A stretch of 64,000 nt of DNA from Nocardioides massiliensis (GCF_030811215.1 NZ_JAUSQM010000001.1:2046001-2110000); one strand, 5' to 3'. Shown: positions 26,044-35,089, numbered from the stretch's first letter. Made by a program: numbers and translations. Notes: generated from the letters alone by a model not told the origin.

Positions 26044-27762
26044 GTGCCTGCCGACCCCTCCGCCGTCCCGTCCGGGTCGTGGCGGCTGCTGCGGCGAGTG
26101 CTGTGGCGCCACCGCGGCCGGCTCGCGGCCGGGTCGCTGCTGATCTCGATCTGGCAGGTCTGCGAGGCGATGGTCCCGGTCGCGATCGGGCTGATCATCG
26201 ACAACGCCGTCGCAACCGGTTCCTGGACCGCACTCGCGTGGTCGGTGGTGGGGCTGACCGCCCTCTTCGCCGTGCTGTCGACGGGCTACCGCCTGGGCGC
26301 GCGGATCACGTTCACCGCCGGGCAGCACGAGTCGCACCGGATCCGGCTCGGCGTGGTGGGCCATCTGCTGCGACCGCAGGGCGCCCGCACGTCGATGCTG
26401 CCCGGACAGACCCTGTCGCTGGCCACCTCCGACGCCGAGCAGGTCGCGGCGATCATGCGGTTCGCCGGGTTCGTGCTCGCCGCCGTCGCCGGGATCGGCG
26501 TGAGCTCGTGGCTGCTGCTCACGATCGAGCTCCAGCTCGGACTGGCGGTCCTGGTCGGCACGCCGACGGTGGTGCTGCTCGTGCAGGTCGCGACCCCGCT
26601 CATCGCGCGCCGCAGCGGGGCGCGGATGACCGCGGTCGCCGAGACCGTCGGCGTCGCCACTGACCTGATCGAGGGCATGCGCGTGCTGCGCGGCATCGGC
26701 GGCGAGGACGAGGCGGCGCGGCGCTACCGGAGCAGCAGCCGGCGGGCGGAGTCCGCCGGTGTCCACGCCGCGACGGCGTACGGCGTGCAGGGCCTGCTCA
26801 CCACGACGCTGAGTGCGCTGCTGCTCGCCGGCGTCGCCCTCCTCGCGGGTCGGCTCGCCCTGCGCGGCGAGATCTCGATCGGTGAGCTGATCGCGGTCGT
26901 GGGGCTCGCGCAGTTCCTCGCCGAGCCGGTCGCGCTGGTCGGCATGCTGAGCGCGCAGACTGCGGCGGCGGCCGGGTCCGCGCGTCGGCTGATCGACTTC
27001 TGGCAGAGTCCGCCTCTGACCAGCACCGGCACGGCGGTGCCGGCCTCGCCCGCTGCGGTCGAGCTGCGCTCGGTGACCAGCGGTCCGCTGCACGACCTGA
27101 CGCTGACGGGACGGCCCGGTGAGCTGCTCGCCGTCGTGGTGCCCGACCCCGTCGAAGCCACCGCCTTGCGGGCCGTGCTCGCCGGCGAGCGTGCGGTCGA
27201 GGAGGGGGAGGTCCGCGTCGGCGGCGTCCTGCTCTCGAAGCTGGCGCCGCGCTCCCGGGTCGCCGCGCTCGTGGTCGACCCCAGCCACCCCGAGCTCTTC
27301 GAGGGGACGCTGCGCGACAACGTCGACCCCGGCGGGACGTACGACGACGAGCGTCTCGCCGCGGTGCTCGCGGCCTCGGCCGCCGACGACGTGGTCGACC
27401 TGCGCCAGGGCGGCACCGACCAGCAGGTGGCAGCGCGCGGGGCGTCGTACTCCGGCGGACAGCGGCAGCGGATCGCGCTCGCCCGGGCGCTCGCCGCCGA
27501 CCCCGAGGTGCTCGTCCTGCACGACCCCACGACGGCGGTCGACTCGGTGACCGAGCAGCGGATCGCGCGCGGGCTCCGAGGGCTGCGCCACGGCGGGTCG
27601 GTCCGCTCCACCTGGCTGCTGACCTCCAGCCCCGCCCTGCTCGACGTCGCCGACCGGGTGGTGCTGTTGCGCGACGGACGCGTGGTCGCCGAGGGCACCC
27701 ACCACGAGCTGACGAGCCACCCCGACCACGGTGCCGGCTACCGCGAGGCGGTGCTGCGATGA
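26044..27762 (+). CDS. ABC exporter half-transporter with degenerate Walker A
   Basis: A 572-residue fusion: membrane domain with six helices (residues 20-310), then nucleotide-binding domain. The NBD lacks a P-loop: the Walker A position reads VVPDPVEATALRAVL with no Gly-Lys-Ser/Thr. The Walker B-equivalent is VLVLHDPTTAVDS. The signature YSGGQRQRIALARAL is intact. Its coupled partner has the opposite defect, so together they can form one working ATP site. A TAGCCT box (26030-26035) 8 nt before GTG 26044 supports this start over the upstream TTG. Cargo unknown; such heterodimers commonly export drugs, peptides or siderophore-type molecules. Confidence 0.85.
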   Translation: MPADPSAVPSGSWRLLRRVLWRHRGRLAAGSLLISIWQVCEAMVPVAIGLIIDNAVATGSWTALAWSVVGLTALFAVLSTGYRLGARITFTAGQHESHRIRLGVVGHLLRPQGARTSMLPGQTLSLATSDAEQVAAIMRFAGFVLAAVAGIGVSSWLLLTIELQLGLAVLVGTPTVVLLVQVATPLIARRSGARMTAVAETVGVATDLIEGMRVLRGIGGEDEAARRYRSSSRRAESAGVHAATAYGVQGLLTTTLSALLLAGVALLAGRLALRGEISIGELIAVVGLAQFLAEPVALVGMLSAQTAAAAGSARRLIDFWQSPPLTSTGTAVPASPAAVELRSVTSGPLHDLTLTGRPGELLAVVVPDPVEATALRAVLAGERAVEEGEVRVGGVLLSKLAPRSRVAALVVDPSHPELFEGTLRDNVDPGGTYDDERLAAVLAASAADDVVDLRQGGTDQQVAARGASYSGGQRQRIALARALAADPEVLVLHDPTTAVDSVTEQRIARGLRGLRHGGSVRSTWLLTSSPALLDVADRVVLLRDGRVVAEGTHHELTSHPDHGAGYREAVLR

Positions 27763-29513
27763 GCGCATCACCTCGGGGGATCCTCCCCATCGCCGACCGA
27801 CGCGCGACGACCCGCCTGGTCTGGTCGACCGCGCGTCGCCACCGGGCCGCGCTGCTTGCCGCGCTCGCATCGTTCCTGGTCGGCGGTCTGGCGCTGCTGG
27901 TGGCGCCGCGGGCGTTCGGCTACCTCGTCGACGCGATCGACGGGCCCGGGGACGGTGACGGGGTGCTGCTCGGTGTGGTCGTCGCGATCGCGGTGGCCGG
28001 GGTCGTGGGTGGTCTCGCGCAGCTGTGCGCGACCGTCTTCCTCGCCCGGGCCGGCGAGCCCGCGCTGGCCGACCTGCGCGAGGAGGTCCTCGACCGCGCG
28101 CTGCACCTCGACACCCAGCGTCTCGAGGAGGCCGGTGCCGGTGACGTGCTCTCGCGCGTGAGCGACGACGTCCGCACCGTCTCGCAGTCGCTGGTCGAGG
28201 TCGTGCCGAGCTTCGTGCAGGCGCTCGTCGCCGTGGTCTTCACCGCGGCCGGGCTCTTCGCGCTCGACTGGCGGCTCGGTCTCGCCGGCCTCGCAGCGGC
28301 GCCGGCGTACGCCCTCGGGGTGCGGTGGTATCTCCCGCGCTCGGGACCGATCTATGCCGCCGAGCGGGTGGCGCAGGGGGAGCGGGCCGAGGCGCTGGTC
28401 GCGGGCGTGCACGGTGCGGACACGCTGCGTGCCTACGGACGCGAGCAGGCCCAGCTCGACCTCGTCGCGCGGAAGTCGTGGGACGCGGTCTCCTACGCGT
28501 TGAACGTGATGCGGCTGCTGACCCGCTTCGGTGCGCGCAACAACCGCTCCGAGCTCGTCGGGCTGCTCGCCGTCCTCAGCGTGGGCTTCCTGCTCGTGCG
28601 CGACGACGCCGTCACGGTCGGTGCGGTGACGGCTGCGGCGCTCTACTTCCACCGGCTGTTCAACCCGATCGGCGCGCTGATCTTCCTCTTCGACGAGGTG
28701 CAGTCGACGGGCGCGTCACTGGCGCGCATCGCCGGGGTCATCGGCATGCCGGCGCCGGTGCTGCCGGCCGACCCGCCCCGGCCCGCCAACGCCACCCTCA
28801 CGCTGCGTGGCATCGGGCACGCCTACGAGGCCGGTGCCCCCGTCCTGCACGACGTCGACCTCGTGCTCGCCCCGGGCGAGCGGGTGGCGCTGGTCGGCGC
28901 GACCGGGGCCGGCAAGACGACGCTCGGCGCGATCGCGGCCGGGGTGCTGGTGCCGACGCGCGGGGAGGTCCTGCTCGGCGGAGTGCCGCTCGCGCAGCTC
29001 GGGCGCCGCGAGCTGCGCCGCCACATCGCGCTGGTGAGCCAGGAGGTCCACGTCTTCTCCGGCACGGTGCGCGAGGCCGTCACGCTCGCGCGCGCGGATG
29101 CCGACGACGCGGACGTGCGCGCCGCGCTCGAGACGGTCCGCGCCTGGGGCTGGGTCACGGCGCTCCCGGACGGGCTGGACACCCGGGTCGGCGGGGACGG
29201 CGTACCGCTGTCCGGGGCGCAGGCGCAGCAGCTCGCGCTGGCCCGGGTCGTGCTGGCCGACCCGCCGGTGGTGGTGCTCGATGAGGCGACGGCCGAAGCC
29301 GGCTCGGCCGGCGCACGGGACCTGGAGATCGCCGCGCTCGCCGCCACCGAAGGGCGCACTGCGATCACTGTGGCCCACCGTCTGACGCAGGCGCGCGCGG
29401 CGGACCGGATCGTCGTGCTCGACGCCGGGTGCGTCGTCGAGGCCGGCTCGCACGACGAGCTGGTGGCGGCAGGCGGCAGGTACGCCGACCTGTGGGCCGC
29501 CTGGTCGGCCTGA
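27759..29513 (+). CDS. ABC exporter half-transporter with intact Walker A
   Basis: A 584-residue membrane-NBD fusion that overlaps the preceding half-transporter by four bases (ATGA). Six membrane helices lie in residues 25-310. The NBD has a good Walker A (GATGAGKTTLG), Q-loop region LVSQEVHVFSGTV, Walker B VVVLDEATAEA and H-loop TVAHRL. The signature is degraded to LSGAQAQQLALAR. With the partner's YSGGQ signature facing this Walker A/B, one catalytically competent composite site is expected and one dead site. This is the asymmetric organisation known from heterodimeric type IV ABC exporters. Confidence 0.87.
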   Translation: MSASPRGILPIADRRATTRLVWSTARRHRAALLAALASFLVGGLALLVAPRAFGYLVDAIDGPGDGDGVLLGVVVAIAVAGVVGGLAQLCATVFLARAGEPALADLREEVLDRALHLDTQRLEEAGAGDVLSRVSDDVRTVSQSLVEVVPSFVQALVAVVFTAAGLFALDWRLGLAGLAAAPAYALGVRWYLPRSGPIYAAERVAQGERAEALVAGVHGADTLRAYGREQAQLDLVARKSWDAVSYALNVMRLLTRFGARNNRSELVGLLAVLSVGFLLVRDDAVTVGAVTAAALYFHRLFNPIGALIFLFDEVQSTGASLARIAGVIGMPAPVLPADPPRPANATLTLRGIGHAYEAGAPVLHDVDLVLAPGERVALVGATGAGKTTLGAIAAGVLVPTRGEVLLGGVPLAQLGRRELRRHIALVSQEVHVFSGTVREAVTLARADADDADVRAALETVRAWGWVTALPDGLDTRVGGDGVPLSGAQAQQLALARVVLADPPVVVLDEATAEAGSAGARDLEIAALAATEGRTAITVAHRLTQARAADRIVVLDAGCVVEAGSHDELVAAGGRYADLWAAWSA

Positions 29514-29722
29514 GCGCTCGTCCCGCTTCAGCTGGGACGGGTCGCCATGCCGTGGCCGCGGCCGAGGTCGTACTCGGACTTCAGCGCCGGACGCCAGCAC
29601 TTTTCTGCTACGTCACGCATGCCGCGCGGGCCGATCGGCATGCGGGAGGTATCACGACGGGCGTGCGACGAGGGTCACGTCCACAGCCGCTGCCCTGGCT
29701 CGGCGTGCCCGCGAGCAGCCGC

Positions 29723-29782
29723 TACCGTGCTGGAGGAATGCGACCCCGATCCACTGCTGACTGCGAAGGAGAGCCGCGATGA
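29723..29782 (+). other. promoter and 14-codon leader ORF before serA
   Basis: TACCGT (29723-29728) is a likely -10 box. An ATG at 29738, close to the expected transcription start, opens a 14-residue frame (MRPRSTADCEGEPR). Its TGA overlaps the serA ATG (ATGA at 29779-29782). The serA SD (AAGGAGA) lies inside this frame. Whether it is translated is not known. Confidence 0.4.
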
Positions 29783-30975
29783 AGGCCCTGCTGCTCGAGA
29801 ACATCCACCCCACGGCCGTGGACGTGCTCGAGTCCGCCGGGTACGACGTCGAGCAACACCCCGGCTCCCTGAGCGGTCCCGACCTGCTCGCGGCGCTCGA
29901 CGGCGTCTCGCTGCTGGGCATCCGGTCCAACAGCTCCGTCACGGCGGAGGTCATCCAGGGCGCCCACGACCTCGAGGCGCTCGGGTGCTTCTGCATCGGC
30001 ACCAACCAGGTCGACCTCACCGCGGCCGCCGCCCGCGCGCTGCCGGTCTTCAACGCGCCGTACTCGAACTCGCGCAGCGTCGTCGAGCTGGTGATCGGCG
30101 AGATCATCGCGCTCGCCCGCCGGCTCATGGAGAAGACCGAGCGGATGCACGCCGGGGTCTGGGACAAGTCGGCCAAGGGCAGCCACGAGGTGCGCGGGCG
30201 CACCCTCGGCATCGTCGGCTACGGCAACATCGGCACCCAGCTGTCCAACGTCGCCGAGGCCCTCGGCATGCGGGTCGCCTTCTATGACATCGCCGACCGG
30301 CCGATCCACGGCAACGCCCGGCGCTGCAACAGCCTCGACGAGCTGCTGGGGATCGCCGACGTGATCAGCCTCCACGTGGACGGCCGCCCGGGCAACGCGG
30401 GCATGTTCGGCGAGGAGCAGTTCGCGAAGATGAAGCCGCGGGCGATGTTCATCAACGCCTCGCGCGGCATGGTGGTCGACGACGTGGCGCTGCGCGCGCA
30501 CATCGAGTCCGGACACATCGCGGGTGCCGCGCTCGACGTCTTCCCGGTCGAGCCGAAGGCCCAGGGCGACACGTTCGAGTCGGTCCTGCGGGGCCTCGAC
30601 AACGTCATCCTCACGCCCCATGTGGGCGCCTCGACCCAGGAGGCGCAGGAGGAGATCGGCTGGTTCGTCGCCGGCAAGCTGGTCGGCTACGTCCGCGAGG
30701 GCAGCACCGGCCTCTCGGTCAACCTGCCCAACGTTCAGCTGCCGCCGCGGACCTCCGGGTCGCGCCTGGGGGTCCTGCACCACAACGTGCCCGGCGTGCT
30801 GGCCCAGCTCAACACGCTGCTCGGGCAGGACGGCCGCAACCTCACCGCGCAGTCGCTGGCGACCGCGGGGGAGTACGGCTACGTGCTGTCCGACCTCGAG
30901 GGACCGGTCGGCGACGACCTCGTGCGCTCGGTGCTCGCCGTGCCGGGCGCGATGACCGCCCGCATCGTCGGCTGA
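29779..30975 (+). CDS. serA: D-3-phosphoglycerate dehydrogenase
   Basis: A 398-residue NAD-dependent dehydrogenase that starts serine synthesis from 3-phosphoglycerate. It is the short E. coli-like form, not the longer mycobacterial form with an extra intervening domain. NAD-binding GIVGYGNIGTQ is at about 149, catalytic Arg in NASRGMVVDD (about 233), Glu in DVFPVEP (about 257) and His in TPHVGAST (about 279). The C-terminal ACT domain (about 322-398, NVPGVLAQLNTLL) is the serine-feedback module of this form. SD AAGGAGA sits 8 nt before the ATG. A small leader frame ends at the start codon. Confidence 0.93.
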   Translation: MKALLLENIHPTAVDVLESAGYDVEQHPGSLSGPDLLAALDGVSLLGIRSNSSVTAEVIQGAHDLEALGCFCIGTNQVDLTAAAARALPVFNAPYSNSRSVVELVIGEIIALARRLMEKTERMHAGVWDKSAKGSHEVRGRTLGIVGYGNIGTQLSNVAEALGMRVAFYDIADRPIHGNARRCNSLDELLGIADVISLHVDGRPGNAGMFGEEQFAKMKPRAMFINASRGMVVDDVALRAHIESGHIAGAALDVFPVEPKAQGDTFESVLRGLDNVILTPHVGASTQEAQEEIGWFVAGKLVGYVREGSTGLSVNLPNVQLPPRTSGSRLGVLHHNVPGVLAQLNTLLGQDGRNLTAQSLATAGEYGYVLSDLEGPVGDDLVRSVLAVPGAMTARIVG

Positions 30976-30976
30976 G

Positions 30977-30994
30977 CGGGGCCGGTCCGCCCCG
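30977..30994. terminator. hairpin between convergent serA and lipase genes
   Basis: A perfect 6-bp GC stem (CGGGGC / GCCCCG, loop CGGTCC) occupies most of the 22-bp gap between two convergent stops. It has no T-run, so termination is only suggested. Confidence 0.35.
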
Positions 30995-30997
30995 GGG

Positions 30998-31954
30998 TCA
31001 CGGCCCGACGTACGGCAGGACCCGCGCGCACGGGACGGCGGTGCTGCGGTTGCCCGCCAGCGCGCGGAGCACGAGCCGTGCGGTGTTGCGCGACGCCACG
31101 ACCTGGAAGTGCTCGGAGTAGTCCTGCGGGCACACGTCCTGCAGCACGACGTTGCGCATGCCGCGCTGGACACCGCTGGTGTAGGGCATGACGAGCTGGT
31201 CGTAGCGGGTGACGATGTTGGTGTAGCGGATGCCCTTCACCCGGGGCGTCCCGCCCCGGCGCATCTTGTCCCAGAACGCCGAGCCCGTGAGCAGTTGCGG
31301 GCCCGACCCGAAGACCGGGCTCAGCAGCGCGATCACCGGTGGAGTCAGGCCGAACGCCGTACCGGCGTTGACCAGGCTGGCGGCGCCGGCGACGTTGGTG
31401 CCGTGCCAGAGCGGGGCGATGGAGACATAGGAACGGATCTTCGTCCTCCCGCCGAGGAACTTCGCGTAGTAGTTCGGCACGACCGTGCCCTCGGAGTGAC
31501 CGAGGATGTCGACCTTCTTCGCCCCGGTGGACCGCAGCACCCGGTTCACGAACCGCTTGAGCTCCGCAGCGCTGCGCTCGATGCGAGTCAACCCGCCGAA
31601 CTGGTCCAGGCCGGGGAGCTGGGCCGGGCCGACGCCGTACGTCAGGGCGAAGACGCAGTAGCCGCGGTTCTTCAGCAGCGGTGCGAAGGTCTGCCAGTTG
31701 GTGTTCTTGTTGCCGACCAACCCGTGGACCAGGACGACAGGTCGGGGGCGCTTGCGGGTCGGGCGGCAGGTCCAGTCGTTGGCGCCCGGCGGGTCGGCGT
31801 AGACCTGGGTGCCGGCCAGCACCGCCGCGGGGAGGAACGAGAACGGCACCGGCAGCTTCTCCTGGGCCTGCGCGGGCGCGGGCACGAGCGCGGCGAGCAT
31901 GGCGGCGAGGGTGAGCAGAACGGCCGGGAGGGTCGTACGGCGGCGGAGAGTCAC
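30998..31954 (-). CDS. secreted class 2 lipase / alpha-beta hydrolase
   Basis: A 318-residue exported hydrolase. Signal peptide residues 1-30 (TTLPAVLLTLAAMLAALVPAPAQA). The alpha/beta-hydrolase fold has the oxyanion segment VVLVHGLVGNKNTNW at about 73, the nucleophile elbow GHSEGT at about 152, an Asp in TRYDQLVMPYT near 250 and a His in EHFQVVAS near 287. This matches the lipase class 2 (EstA/LipA-like) family acting on acyl esters outside the cell. GTG start with a CACGAT box 6 nt upstream. Confidence 0.85.
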   Translation of the reverse strand: MTLRRRTTLPAVLLTLAAMLAALVPAPAQAQEKLPVPFSFLPAAVLAGTQVYADPPGANDWTCRPTRKRPRPVVLVHGLVGNKNTNWQTFAPLLKNRGYCVFALTYGVGPAQLPGLDQFGGLTRIERSAAELKRFVNRVLRSTGAKKVDILGHSEGTVVPNYYAKFLGGRTKIRSYVSIAPLWHGTNVAGAASLVNAGTAFGLTPPVIALLSPVFGSGPQLLTGSAFWDKMRRGGTPRVKGIRYTNIVTRYDQLVMPYTSGVQRGMRNVVLQDVCPQDYSEHFQVVASRNTARLVLRALAGNRSTAVPCARVLPYVGP

Positions 31955-32025
31955 CCCGGCATCGTGTCACCGCCGGGCGGCGTACGGTAGGCCGGTCGTC
32001 CAGGACACACGCAGGAGGCGCAGGG

Positions 32026-32340
32026 GTGAGCAATCGCAACGCGACCGTCGTGCCGGCGGTCGTCACCGCGCTGCTGTTCGCCGCGTCCGCGCCGTTCGCG
32101 CTCTATCCCGCCTTCTACACCGCGGCCTGGGCCTGGGCGCTCCCGCACGGCGAGGTGCGCGCCGGTGCGCTGGGTCCGCTGACGGTGTACGCCGGTGCGT
32201 TCGCCGCGCAGCTGGTGGTGCCGGTCGTCGCCGGCGTGCTCCTCCGGCCTCCGCGGCCATGGCGGTTCGTCGGGGTCGCGCTGGGCGTGGAGTTCAGCCT
32301 GTGGTTCGTCTTCCTGGCCGTGATCGGTCTGGCCGCCTGA
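32026..32340 (+). CDS. small three-helix membrane protein
   Basis: A 104-residue hydrophobic protein, not recognised. Predicted helices: VVPAVVTALLFAASAPFALYP (about 8-28), LGPLTVYAGAFAAQLVVPVVAGVLL (about 49-73) and FVGVALGVEFSLWFVFLAVIGL (about 81-102). The GTG start has AGGAGG 8-10 nt upstream and a TACGGT box about 40 nt upstream. It stands alone, divergent from the lipase and convergent with the secreted HNH protein. Confidence 0.6.
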   Translation: MSNRNATVVPAVVTALLFAASAPFALYPAFYTAAWAWALPHGEVRAGALGPLTVYAGAFAAQLVVPVVAGVLLRPPRPWRFVGVALGVEFSLWFVFLAVIGLAA

Positions 32341-32352
32341 GGCGTCGACCGG

Positions 32353-33306
32353 TCACCGCACCGGCACGACCCGGACGGTCGCCTGATCGCACCCGTGGGA
32401 GACCGCTCGCAGCGCGTCGCGCTCCGCGACGTCGACGCTGAGCTCCCAGCGCAGCTTCACCGCGACCCATTCGCCGACGTAGCGGCAGTGCGCGGCCGGG
32501 CGCGGCGGCAGCCACTCCGCCGGGTCCCGGTCGGACTTCGAGCGGTTGCTGGAAGCGCTGACGGCGACCAGCGAGCGCGGGTCGTCGAGATCGTTGGCGA
32601 ACGCCTCGCGGCGGGCGTCGGTCCAGCGGCGCGCCCCGGAGTCCCAGGCCTCGGCCAACGGCACGAGATGGTCGATGTCGAAGCCCGTGGGGCTGGTGGT
32701 GGTGACGCCGTCGTAGTAGCTCACCCAGCGGCCGCCACCGCTGCGGGCGTTGGTGATCGGGCAGGCGGTCCCAGCGGCGACCGGCGTGACCGCCTCGGCC
32801 AGCAGCACCTCGCTGCGGGTGTCGCAGCCGTCACGGTCCGCGTCGACCCAGTGCTTGAACCGCGCCCGGTCGTAGCCGGTGCGGACCTCGGGCTCCACCC
32901 GCAGGTCGGCGACGGCGGCACTGAGGCTGCGCACGCCGGCCCGCACGACCACGCGCAGGATGCCGCGGGCCGTGCGGCCGTGCACGTCGGTGACGCGGTA
33001 GGGGATCCGATAGGTCCCGGCGGCGGCGCGCGGCCCGACGCGGACCAGGACCCTGCGGTGGACCGTGCCGCGGGCGCGGATCCGCGGCGGGGTGCGCAGG
33101 ACGGTCACCTGCGCTCGCCTCTTCCGATAGACGCGGTCGTTGGTCAGGACGGCGACCCGTGCGGTTGCGCCGGGCGCCACGACGACCCGGTCGCGCTGGG
33201 TGGTCGGCGCCTGACCGGGCGTTGCCACCGCCGGGGTCAGCACGACCACCGGAGCCAGGAGACCCGTCAGTGCCATCGCCCAGCCGACCGCGCGTCGTCG
33301 TACCAC
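32353..33306 (-). CDS. secreted HNH-family (DUF1524-like) nuclease
   Basis: A 317-residue protein. The signal peptide covers the first 30 residues (WAMALTGLLAPVVVLTPAVA). Residues 35-115 are a beta-sandwich-like segment (RVAVLTNDRVY, GTYRIPYRVTDVHG). The C-terminal 190 residues are an HNH module: CDTRSEVLLAEAV, FDIDHLVPLAEAWDSGA (DxDH-type motif), RREAFANDLDDPRSLVAV, NRSKSDRDPAEWLPP and C near the end. This is the pattern of secreted actinobacterial HNH nucleases. Start: GTG at 33306 with GGGAGGA just upstream; the long open frame further upstream has no matching content. Confidence 0.82.
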   Translation of the reverse strand: MVRRRAVGWAMALTGLLAPVVVLTPAVATPGQAPTTQRDRVVVAPGATARVAVLTNDRVYRKRRAQVTVLRTPPRIRARGTVHRRVLVRVGPRAAAGTYRIPYRVTDVHGRTARGILRVVVRAGVRSLSAAVADLRVEPEVRTGYDRARFKHWVDADRDGCDTRSEVLLAEAVTPVAAGTACPITNARSGGGRWVSYYDGVTTTSPTGFDIDHLVPLAEAWDSGARRWTDARREAFANDLDDPRSLVAVSASSNRSKSDRDPAEWLPPRPAAHCRYVGEWVAVKLRWELSVDVAERDALRAVSHGCDQATVRVVPVR

Positions 33307-33402
33307 CGTTGTCCTCCCTCGAACGTCCGCGGCGAGGATCTCACGTGCGGTTGAGTACTTCTGCGGATCCCTCGAACCGCCACGAGCGGGCAGGATCGCG
33401 CC

Positions 33403-33828
33403 ATGACCACGACTCCCGCGCCTGTCCGTACCTCGCTCACCCGCCACCTCGCCTGGGGGATCGGTCTCGCCGTGGTCGCGGCGATCGCCTGGTTCGGGTG
33501 GATGGGCTGGGACAGCGAGTACTGGTATGACGAAGCGGGCGACCCGCACGGGCCCTACGAGACCTGGCAGGTCGCCGGCTGCGTGCTCACCCTCCTGGTC
33601 GCCTGTGTGCTCGGCGCGGCGCTGTGGCGGCCGCTCGGACCGATGGCGGTGATGCCGCCGGCCTTCACCGCGGCCTGGATCGCCACCTCGGCGTCGGGCG
33701 ACGACCAGGGGCTGTGGCCCGTCGGTGCGCTGTTCGTGCTCGTCGGGACCGTGCTCGGCGCCGGTCTGGTCGGGATCATCGTCGGGGCGTTCGACCCGCC
33801 CAGCACGCGCCGGCGCCGCCACCGCTGA
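33403..33828 (+). CDS. membrane protein of unknown function
   Basis: A 141-residue protein with four predicted membrane segments (about 17-33, 54-70, 75-92, 103-126). The first is followed by an acidic, aromatic-rich extracytoplasmic loop (WDSEYWYDEAGDPHGPYETW, 33-52). The C-terminus is a cluster of Arg/His (STRRRRHR). No family recognised. It is convergent with the matrixin-like gene (17-bp gap). Confidence 0.6.
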   Translation: MTTTPAPVRTSLTRHLAWGIGLAVVAAIAWFGWMGWDSEYWYDEAGDPHGPYETWQVAGCVLTLLVACVLGAALWRPLGPMAVMPPAFTAAWIATSASGDDQGLWPVGALFVLVGTVLGAGLVGIIVGAFDPPSTRRRRHR

Positions 33829-33845
33829 ACGCGGTCCGATCAGCG

Positions 33846-35009
33846 TCAGCCGAGGCAGCCCCGGGTCGCACCGACCCGGGTCATCCCGGTGAGGTCGCCG
33901 GCCCCGAGACGGTGGTTGAGCGCGGACACGCCCGGCGCCATCAGCTGTTCTGCGCCCCTGGCGTGGCCCAGACCGAGGACGTGCAGCAGCTCGTGGGTCA
34001 TGACCTGGCCCCAGGTCGCGGTGCCGGCGACGTCGAACCCTGGTCGCAGCGGCGGGTGGGTGCTGAACAGCAGGTAGCCGTCGACGACCTCGTACGACGC
34101 GTCGAGGTCGGGGCGTCCGCGATAGACGGCGGTGGAGCCGCCGAGGCCCACCGTGGATCCCTGGAAGGCCGGGATCTGGTGGCGGGTCGCCCATGCCACG
34201 TGGATGGCCGCGCCGGGGGTCGGCGTGCCGGTCGCCGCGACAGGGACCCGGTCGCTCAGACCCAGATAGACGAACTGGATGCCGGTCTGCGCGGAGACCA
34301 GGTCGAAGGATCGCTTGACGTCCCCGAGGGCGTCATAGGTCTGTCGGGCCGGGTTGTAGGCCCAGGTGATCGTCCGGCAGGGGTTCCAGCGGGCGCCGCC
34401 GTCGTAGAGGAACGTCCAGTCGTTCGGATCGCCGGCGGGTGCGTACGGCGTGACGGGTGACGGCCCGGGAGGCGTCGGTGCGGGCGGGGTCGGGACGGCC
34501 AGCGCCCGGACGACGCGCACGGTGCGCTGTGTCGCGACCCGCTTCAGCCCGCGGTGGCGCGGGGCGACGACCCGGAACGTCCGCGTCCGTGCCCGTGCGC
34601 CGGCCGCCACGGTGAACGCGAAACGCCCGGTCGCCGTCGACGCCTTCGCAGCCGTGGTGCGCCAGGTGCCGGCGGTGGTCTGCTCGGCCAGCCGCACAGG
34701 TCGCTTCGCGCGCCGCGTGCCCCCGTGCAACCGCACGGTGCCGGTGATGCGGAAGCGTGTGCCGGTGTCGACCCGCCGCGGGGCGGTGACCGTGATGGCG
34801 CGGTGGGCAGCGACCCGCACGAGGTGCTCGTGGGTGAGTGCGGCGCTGGCGGGGTGCGTCGCACTGGTCGCGGCTGAGCCTGCGAGGGGACTGGTCGTCG
34901 CGGCGAACGACGTCAGGAGCAGCGACAGCCCGGCGACGGCGACGGTGCTGCGACGGCGGAGGGATCTCACGAGCAGGGGCCTGTTCTCTTCAAAGGGAGG
35001 GCGGGTCAT
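33846..35009 (-). CDS. secreted matrixin-like zinc metalloprotease
   Basis: A 387-residue protein. The signal peptide ends near residue 45. An Ig-like or beta-rich segment (about 65-165) is followed by a Pro-rich linker (PTPPAPTPPGPSP). The C-terminal 190 residues are a metzincin domain: CRTITWAYN, GIQFVYLGL, and the zinc motif HELLHVLGLGH (HExxHxxGxxH) at about 337-347, with a Met-turn candidate QLMAPGVS eight residues later. Extracellular proteolysis is expected; the natural substrate is unknown. It is followed by the Arg/His-rich membrane gene in convergent orientation. Confidence 0.85.
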   Translation of the reverse strand: MTRPPFEENRPLLVRSLRRRSTVAVAGLSLLLTSFAATTSPLAGSAATSATHPASAALTHEHLVRVAAHRAITVTAPRRVDTGTRFRITGTVRLHGGTRRAKRPVRLAEQTTAGTWRTTAAKASTATGRFAFTVAAGARARTRTFRVVAPRHRGLKRVATQRTVRVVRALAVPTPPAPTPPGPSPVTPYAPAGDPNDWTFLYDGGARWNPCRTITWAYNPARQTYDALGDVKRSFDLVSAQTGIQFVYLGLSDRVPVAATGTPTPGAAIHVAWATRHQIPAFQGSTVGLGGSTAVYRGRPDLDASYEVVDGYLLFSTHPPLRPGFDVAGTATWGQVMTHELLHVLGLGHARGAEQLMAPGVSALNHRLGAGDLTGMTRVGATRGCLG

Positions 35010-35089
35010 GGGTCGACGCCATCCAGATCGGCAGCGGCGGCCCGGACATTCGGCCTCGCGGGCTGTGATGTGCGTGGGAGAGAACGGCG

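Noticed and set aside
26029-27870. 613-residue open frame opposite the ABC exporter
   Set aside because: Antisense shadow of a clear ABC half-transporter.
29519-29539. CGTCCC/GGGACG hairpin as terminator after the ABC exporter
   Set aside because: Only a 6-bp stem with a bulge and no T-run; too weak to call.
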